NCBI GenBank assembly: GCA_050084985.1
Contig: JBITNC010000002.1
Coordinates: 31,310,001 to 31,374,000, forward strand
Direction of reading: 5' to 3'
Source of the DNA: Nageia nagi
Taxonomy: Eukaryota > Pinophyta
DNA length: 64,000 nt
The notes beneath the pieces are model-generated. The model saw only the letters and a program-made list of their open reading frames with translations. It did not search any database and was not told the DNA's origin. Position 1 is the first letter of the stretch, and the number at the start of each line of letters is the position of its first letter. Made by a program: the position numbers and the translations under genes. Shown piece after piece: positions 57,615 to 64,000 of this stretch.

Positions 57615-57682
57615 GTACCTATAATTTAGTATACATGCAATAATAATATGACTAACATACATGTTTTATTTTAGTTTTATAG
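57615..57682 (+). other. Probable second intron in the PMD gene
   Basis: 68 bp, GTACCT donor and TTTTATAG acceptor. Splicing gives T|AT, a tyrosine codon, again phase 1. The donor is chosen by frame and is less certain than the acceptor. Confidence 0.55.
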
Positions 57683-58080
57683 ATCAAACTAAGTTGGATA
57701 TGGACTCTAAAAAAGTGGTAGGGCAACAAGTGGAAACACTAGCAAGCCTTAAGGAGGAGATAGCTATGAAGGACTATGAGATAGAGAAGTTGAAGGTAAT
57801 ATTGGGGGCTCTTTAGCAAAGCATGGAGACTCTATGCAAGATGCACCAAGATTCCTAGGATCATAACTTCCTAGGGATGATGGACCATGTGTTGGAGCAA
57901 ACTAAGAAAATAGAGGGCCTATTGAGTGAGGAGGGACACCTACAAGATCATATTGTAGCCTTAGAGGAGAAAATTGGACTGAAGAGGCCAAGTGTGAGTA
58001 CAATGACCTCTAAGTCTAAGAGCTTCAAGAGTGCTAGGAGTTATCGTGGCACTACTAGTGGTGTTAGTATAGGGAATTGA
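57683..58080 (+). pseudogene. PMD gene, last exon: coiled coil and Ser-rich C-terminus
   Basis: QTKLDMDSKKVVGQQVETLA, SLKEEIAMKDYEIEKLKVIL, MMDHVLEQTKKIEGLLSEEG, LQDHIVALEEKIGLKRPS and a Ser/Arg-rich end to GVSIGN and a TGA at 58078-58080. Two TAG stops at expected Gln. Heptad-like spacing suggests a coiled coil. Confidence 0.7.
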
Positions 58081-59150
58081 CTTAGTTGTGATTGGATGGT
58101 TGGATGTATCTTTTGAAAAGATAATGTATTACCCCATTTTTTATTGATATAATCAAAATGTATTATTATCTATGCATTCAATGTGTAATGGTATGACTAT
58201 GATGTGATTGTTTAAGACTTTATGTTTTGAATTTGGCTAAGTGTTAAGATATGCATGGTCACTGGCTTCTTAAATTATGTAATGGTTAAATAACAAATAT
58301 GATGACTTATAAATTATTTAGAGGGTATTAGATGTATATAAAAACAATAATTAGAACCCAACATGAGTGTTGGTGTTCTCAAGGAATTAGGAGATCCAAT
58401 TGTGAATTATCAATTCAAGGTAGCATAAAGGCACATAAATTTATAATTAAGAAACAAGAAAGTGATATTTCATCATGATTATGGTTAAGTGAATGTGAAG
58501 GTATAAATGAACCTTAGTACCCAAAATGCATTTAAAGATAAAATTTAAAGTGAAATCATGTTTTGGATACTAAGAATGGAGGTGGGAGGCAAGAAAGTTT
58601 TGATTGTGTGAGAAATATGGTAATGATCGTAGTATGTGCACTAGTATAATAGATAGGAAATAGAGCTAGGCATGACCTATCCAATACTAGTTTGATACTC
58701 CAAGAAAATTTCAACCTAAGAAAATAATGATAATTTGAAAAACTTACAAATGGAACTAAATGAAAAGTTATCAAATAAAACTAGACTAAGGATTTCTTAG
58801 AAAATGATAACAAAACTAGATAAGGCATAGGTAAAATGACCTCTAGAAAGATACAAATGACATCAATGTACTATTGGCTTATCAAGATTTGTTAAGAAGA
58901 CCAACACACACACTGAGGCCAACACCCACCCACAGTTACAAAGGGGCATGGGGGTGTGACTCCTAGAGTTTAATGGATGCCCCTAGTGTGGTGAAAAAAA
59001 AAAAGTGGATTGCATCCTATCATGATATGGGGATCTAGTGGGAATTTGAGTATAAAGCCAAAATAAAGACACCTATACTACTACATACATGTCAAAAAAC
59101 TATGAATGACAAGAGTAAGAATAGTAATGTGTACCTTTTTGCTATGGTGG
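58081..59150. other. AT-rich stretch, no gene seen
   Basis: 3' flank of the PMD remnant. Short frames only, no repeat relation to the rest of the window recognised. Confidence 0.6.
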
Positions 59151-61915
59151 AAGAAGAATACTAACAAAGTTGATGCTTGTGTTTGATGACTTAGCTTTGT
59201 CAAAATTTAGGAATGGATTGTTGAAGATGCCCATAGTCTTATTCTTCTCATGTCGAGGACGTCTCAATTGCTTTGAATTATCATTTGATTTTGAAAAAGA
59301 TACCTTCTTTTAATCAATTAGTAATTGAATCTTGTTGAGTAATGTCACAAAATACTTTGTTGCTTGACCTCTCTATTGGTAACTCATTTGATTTGCACTC
59401 CTTTGGTTCTCCTTCTACAAAGGATGGTTGAGTTGTAGGTTTTGGTGGTAAAACCAAAAAATTTCATTTTATTAAGTTCCTTGTTACTTCATTGATGTCA
59501 TCATAGATAGGTATGAATTTCTATGTAGAAATTTTTTGATATTCTGTATAGACTAATTTCTCATCTTTGTCAAATTTTTAGACATCATTTGATGCTATTA
59601 TGGGCTATTGTACTTGTTCCACTTTGGCTACTATTTGAGCTTCTTGGGACTGATCCTTTTTATTTTGATGTTGGGGCTATGAAGGTGATTTATCTCTTTT
59701 TTTTTTTGTTTTGATTCAAGTTTCTAATGTCCATATCTGATATTAAATTATTTATTTTCTAATAACACCTATATGAATGCATTAAGAGGTAGCTTGCGAT
59801 AATCAAAACATTCTGCTACATGCTTTGGTTGAAGTGCCTCTAAGAAAGCCATGATCTTTATATCATCATCTACATGAACCTAATTAGCCTTTTTAGTCTA
59901 AAATATGATAAAAGTTTCCATAGACTGATCATATATTTACTTTAGCTTCATCGAATCACTAAATGTAAACTTATTTGCAATATAAAGTTGATAACGATCA
60001 CAAAATACAATCTTTAATTATGCAAAACTAGTAATGCTAGCATGTAGCAATTTGCTGAACCATTATGATGCTTCTTTTAGTGACAAAGGAAATAACTTGG
60101 CATGCAAATCCTCATCCAAAGTGAATAAAGATACTTCATTAGAAAAATACACACATGAAGACAATGATGAGTGGTATCATCAAACTTTATGAATTTAAAC
60201 TCTTTGCTAGAGAGTAATATAGTATTTCTGATTTGCATACACAAGAGATTATTATCTTCATTTCATTGGATAGTTAATCCTTGACACTTAGCTATTATCT
60301 TGACTTGTTGTTGTAGCCCTTCAATTCTATATTGAGTTATCATTGGCATTATATTCTCCAAGGGTGGAGGTGGTATGAAAATTGAAATGTCTTCTCTTCC
60401 ATGTTCCATTGGTTGTTTGAAATGTTGACCTTATTCAAAGGTTTTTAGCTAAGGTTTAGGTCTGGAGACTTTAAAAGATCTTGTTTTATCATCTTTAAAT
60501 GAATTATGTTATGCAATGTGGAGGATAAAAACCACTCTATATCCATATGATACAACAATATCATGTTCTTCCTATTACACTTTAGGATTTTTGTACACTT
60601 GATATGATTTTCCTCTTGAGTCCATCTAGGAATTGGTTGCATAGCTTGAGCAAGTAGTTGATCTACTTCTTCCTGATATTTTCGCTCATCTATGCAAGTG
60701 CACTAGACTGGTTTCTTATTCTTTATGTGAAATAATTCTAACTTGGTTGTATAATTGTTTTGAACTTTTTGAATCAACCATTTGTAGTATTTAGTTTTTT
60801 CAGGGATGCTTGTGTTTGCTATAACTTGATCATTGATTGAATAAAGAATTTTTTTTTTGATCCTGTTATCTTCATATGACCAATTTGGATATGATGTATC
60901 AACCATTGTTAGAAGCTTATTGATTTATTCATATTTTATAGGATCTTCTTACTCACATTCATCCTTAACAAAAATATCTATATCATCATTAAAATATGGA
61001 ACCTATTTATCTTGTCTATTCTATTCAACTTACGTGGTTGGATCATTTTTTATCATCAACATGAATTGTATTATCAACTTGAGCTTCTTGATAAAGCAAA
61101 TCTAGAAATATAGTAGGTTGAGCAAGATTTTCACTAATATTATTGATTACATTGATGATATCTTGCTAATTTTTCTAAGCTAGAATTCGTCATGGGAGTT
61201 ATTGAAGGAATTGGAGCTACTAACTTTGCTTAAGGCTCAATGCATGCATTGATGTTAGCATCTGCATCAATATTTGGAAGGAAAAATGAGCGAACATTTG
61301 GCATGGGAGAAAAACTATTTGCAAAGAATCCCAAATTTATGTTTCAAGGTGTGAGAGTCATGTCATTGGGAGGCATGTTCTCCTTATACTTGTTACAATG
61401 CCATAGCTTGCATTATTTTACCACTTCTTCATCTTCAAGTACATCAACTACATACACCTTTTCCTTAATAGGTAATCCATTGAGAATCTTGATAAAATTG
61501 TGGTTATTCTCCTTGAAATTCATAACCTTATTGAATATATCATCACTACTTAATCAAGAAATGATCTCCTCTTTAGTTGTGATAGGAGGCTATTGATTTG
61601 GAGGAGTTTGATATCCTATATTATCTAAATTGACCCTCTAATTTATTGTCTTAGTTGAACTATCAAAGTTATCTACAAAGCTCTCTTTATCTGAAGCACT
61701 ATTGGTAGCTTCTTTAGTTATCTACCCTTGTACATTAGTAGATGATTATTTGGTGTGAATTCTTTCACTTCACCTTTGAACCACTTTAGGTCTACCAATT
61801 CTCCTTCTCTTTAGAGTTTTCTTGGCTACAAGGTTGGTATTAAGATGTGCATTTTCATTTCTAATAACAAAAAATACCTTAGGGATATAATGTGTTAAAA
61901 AAATCCTTAATATAT
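59151..61915 (-). pseudogene. G: degraded Ty3 gag and upstream coding region
   Basis: On the minus strand, a gag core at about 60125-59772 reads LHAKLFPLSLKEAS, WFSKLLHASITSFA, LKIVFCDRYQLYIANKF, IYDQSMETFIIF and DIKIMAFLEALQPKHVAECF: Retrotrans_gag. Upstream (60906-60703, 60642-60445, 61596-61240) coherent frames run on the same strand, e.g. DTSYPNWSYEDNRI, KTKYYKWLIQKVQNN and INLGFFANSFSPMPNV. They look like an N-terminal gag extension or a separate ORF. Downstream of the core the frame is Lys/Pro-rich. No pol is seen. The + strand ORFs at 60857 and 61240 are shadows. Confidence 0.6.
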
Positions 61916-62002
61916 TTGACATTGTAGTAGAACTGTAGGTTCAAAAGCAATTTTTTATTCTAACCCTAATTAAGAGAAAGAAGAAGCCATAAATAAGTGG
62001 GG

Positions 62003-62775
62003 TATCACTTACGATTTTACTCTAATTAAACTAAAAACATATAAACATTTATTGTATGATTTATCTAAGCTAATAACCCAAATAAACATACATGAATAAG
62101 GGAATATCACAATGTAGTAAGAGAATAATGAAATTACATTGATGTTAAGATGTAAAACGAAGCTACATGCACCAAAGATAAAGGAATAAAGTGAAAGATA
62201 AATACCTATGTGTCATTACTTGTGTTGATGTTGAGGATATGATGAATAAACTTATCAAAGAGTAGTGACCTTATTATGCAAACCCTAAGGACAACTATAG
62301 AAGAAACACCAACCTGGGCATGGATCTTTGAGAGCTCAACATGGACATGAATGTTAGCATGGGCATGAACGTTTCTAAAGAATGAGGTTCACCAACAATG
62401 ATTGATGATGATAAATCAAACCATGCATATGATCATAGAAGTGGATAACAAATATTACCTTGAGTTATAATAAGATTTCAATCTCAATAGGTGGTATTTA
62501 GAAACACCTAAGTGTAGGGTACTGAATATCAAAATGTAGTCTTGACTTGATTTTCCAAGTTTAGAGATACTTACATTTATATTAAGCATGATTCACCATT
62601 TGAACCCTTGAATATTGGTTTGAAGTCATCTTGGTGTACCTAACATAAACCATAAGAAACACAACCTAATAAATATAAGAAAATAAGGTAAAATATGATG
62701 AGATATGACTAAATATGATTAAATGTGTTTGTAAAGTTGCACCTAAGCGGGACCATATTAAGGGGACCACTTTTA
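62003..62775 (+). repeat. Dispersed repeat R1, copy 2
   Basis: Matches 47618-48334 from GGTATCACTTACGATTTTAC to TTAAGGGGACCACTTTT, with small indels. It lies just upstream (in - sense) of G. Confidence 0.8.
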
Positions 62776-62853
62776 GGTGTCAATATATCGATTGAATTAT
62801 ATATTTTCATGAAAATGTTTATGCCCATAACTTTGAGGGGAGGGTGTACATGT

Positions 62854-63210
62854 TTATACAAATTGCATAACCTTTTGCATCCTCCATGAGTAGATTGAAT
62901 CCAAGTTTCTAGGCCCTCATGAAAATTCCTCTTTGATCTTATAACCAATGATGTTTGAAATTGAGGATCTTATTTCTCTCCATTTGATTTGGAAATGCCA
63001 CCAAGAAAAATTATTTGGGATCAATGTTAACCCAACTTCATTACACCAATTGTTTCAAATAAATTCCTCAAGTTTTTCATTACTAAAGCATCCACCCCAT
63101 AGCTTATAGATAATCACATTTTGAAGTAGGTGAAGCTCATAAAACTTAACCTCGTTATCTGCTATCAAGATAATAGGAGGGATTGATTGCAAAGGATGTA
63201 CATCATTCTC
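62854..63210 (-). pseudogene. Unidentified decayed reading frame
   Basis: One minus-strand frame is readable through two TGA stops for ~118 codons: DNEVKFYELHLLQNVIIYKL, WGGCFSNEKLEEFI, WCNEVGLTLIPNNFSWWHFQ and KEEFS..GPRNLDSIYSWRM. The pattern is weakly like the DUF4283 region of LINE ORF1 proteins. No RT or endonuclease is nearby, so the call stays open. Confidence 0.35.
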
Positions 63211-63396
63211 TGTAACCTACCCTTTCCCTCTTTGATATTATAAAGTCACTCCTTTGCTTGCACTCAAGGTTTTCTATCACCTTGCTCCATTTTCCTTTCC
63301 TTTAATATGTATACGTATAGTATTTGATATCATATTAATGTAGTCTTAAAAGGAAAATACCTAAATTATTTTCAAATCGATACATTAATATATGCC

Positions 63397-63434
63397 AATA
63401 AATATAAGTAATATTATCATTACTTATATTTATT
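63397..63434. repeat. Perfect inverted repeat, 16-bp arms
   Basis: AATAAATATAAGTAAT (63397-63412) and its exact complement (63419-63434) around a 6-base loop. AT-only apart from one G/C pair per arm. Could be a MITE remnant or chance in AT-rich DNA. Confidence 0.85.
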
Positions 63435-64000
63435 TGATACTATTAGTATCTTATTTAAGAGGGGTTTTAATATCATACTTAATGATAATCCTTGGCTCAT
63501 CATTTCATAATAAAATATTTATCATTCATGTAGATTTTAGGGTATGGTATTTCTCCTCCAATAGCTATGGTGGCATCTTAGAGATCCACTAGTAGTGTTC
63601 TATTGAATAGCTTGCTAACAATTTGGGTTTCATCAACCCCCAAGTGTGTGAACAAGTAAGTCCTTTACTTCACCCCACTATAGGTATCTCACTCCAAAGA
63701 ATGGAACCTGAAAGATCATAGCTCTAACCAAGAGGAGAAATAATAATAATCAGACATATCTTGGGTCTTTCAAGAATCCTCCTTAAATAGGAAAAGGTAG
63801 CTCATCTTCTAATATTGCATTGAAATGATATAATGGTGTATAAGGGTGATATGTGTGCTCACATATCCAACACCTAAGATGGGATGCCTTAGGATGAGAC
63901 TAATCAAATCTAAGGGTCTAGGAATATTGGGAACTTCCATACACCTCGATGTCAATGACATAAGCTAGGAAGCCTCCAACGGTAAGATGTGGGTGTCTAG
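63435..64000. other. Window end, no gene seen
   Basis: AT-rich with short frames; nothing recognised. 62776-62853 and 63211-63396 are equally featureless. Confidence 0.55.

Noticed and set aside
61240-61596. 118-aa + strand ORF
   Set aside because: The minus strand gives the coherent Ty3-like text here; the + frame is a shadow.
47618-62775. R1 copies as LTR pair of one large element
   Set aside because: No TG/CA ends, PBS, PPT or TSD, and the neighbouring gag remnants run in opposite directions.

Overview
The window is plant nuclear DNA made almost entirely of nested and broken LTR retrotransposons. I see no intact host gene, no rRNA or tRNA gene and no bacterial signal. Plant origin is supported by several Ty1/copia and Ty3 elements primed by initiator tRNA-Met, a Ty3 element with an extra plant-type RNase H, and remnants of a plant-mobile-domain gene. 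The density of old insertions, AT richness and lack of genes suggest a large seed-plant genome, possibly a gymnosperm; that last step is inference.

Layout. 1-2571: chromovirus (Ty3) element D2, + strand, with pol deleted so that gag is fused to the chromodomain end. 2572-3934: AT-rich, no gene. 3935-7192 and 25236-25716: an old copia element B' (+ strand): 5' LTR, long leader and a dead gag start. 7193-25235: copia element A (- strand, 2.0-kb LTRs, TSD GGATC) inserted in the B' leader. 15679-24326: copia element B (- strand, 0.49-kb LTRs, TSD ATATC) inserted in the 5' LTR of A. 25717-26860: minisatellites and filler. 26861-35790: degraded Ty3 element E (+ strand) with gag, protease, plant-type RNase H, RT, RNase H, integrase and an unrecognised ORF after integrase. 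35815-42218: chromovirus D (- strand), related to D2, with a chimeric LTR. 42219-44701: 5' end of copia element F (- strand). 44702-49431: AT-rich sequence with a dead Ty3 gag (H) and one copy of a 0.7-kb repeat R1. 49432-49806 plus 56552-58080: plant-mobile-domain gene remnant, split by Ty3 element C (49807-56551, + strand, 1.05-kb LTRs). 58081-64000: dead Ty3 gag (G, - strand), the second R1 copy, and AT-rich sequence with a short hairpin.

History. Target-site duplications and nesting give the order B' (oldest), then A, then B (youngest; its LTRs differ by 2 substitutions and one 3-bp indel). Most in-frame stops in all families sit where CAG, CAA, TGG or CGA codons are expected. This is the signature of cytosine-methylation decay, and none of the elements keeps a full-length open polyprotein.

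The observations most worth following are the plant-mobile-domain gene whose two phase-1 introns can still be read, the RNase H lying between protease and RT in E, the unidentified post-integrase ORF of E, the chimeric LTR of D that carries antisense copia LTR sequence, and the youngest element B, which is defective although its LTRs are nearly identical.
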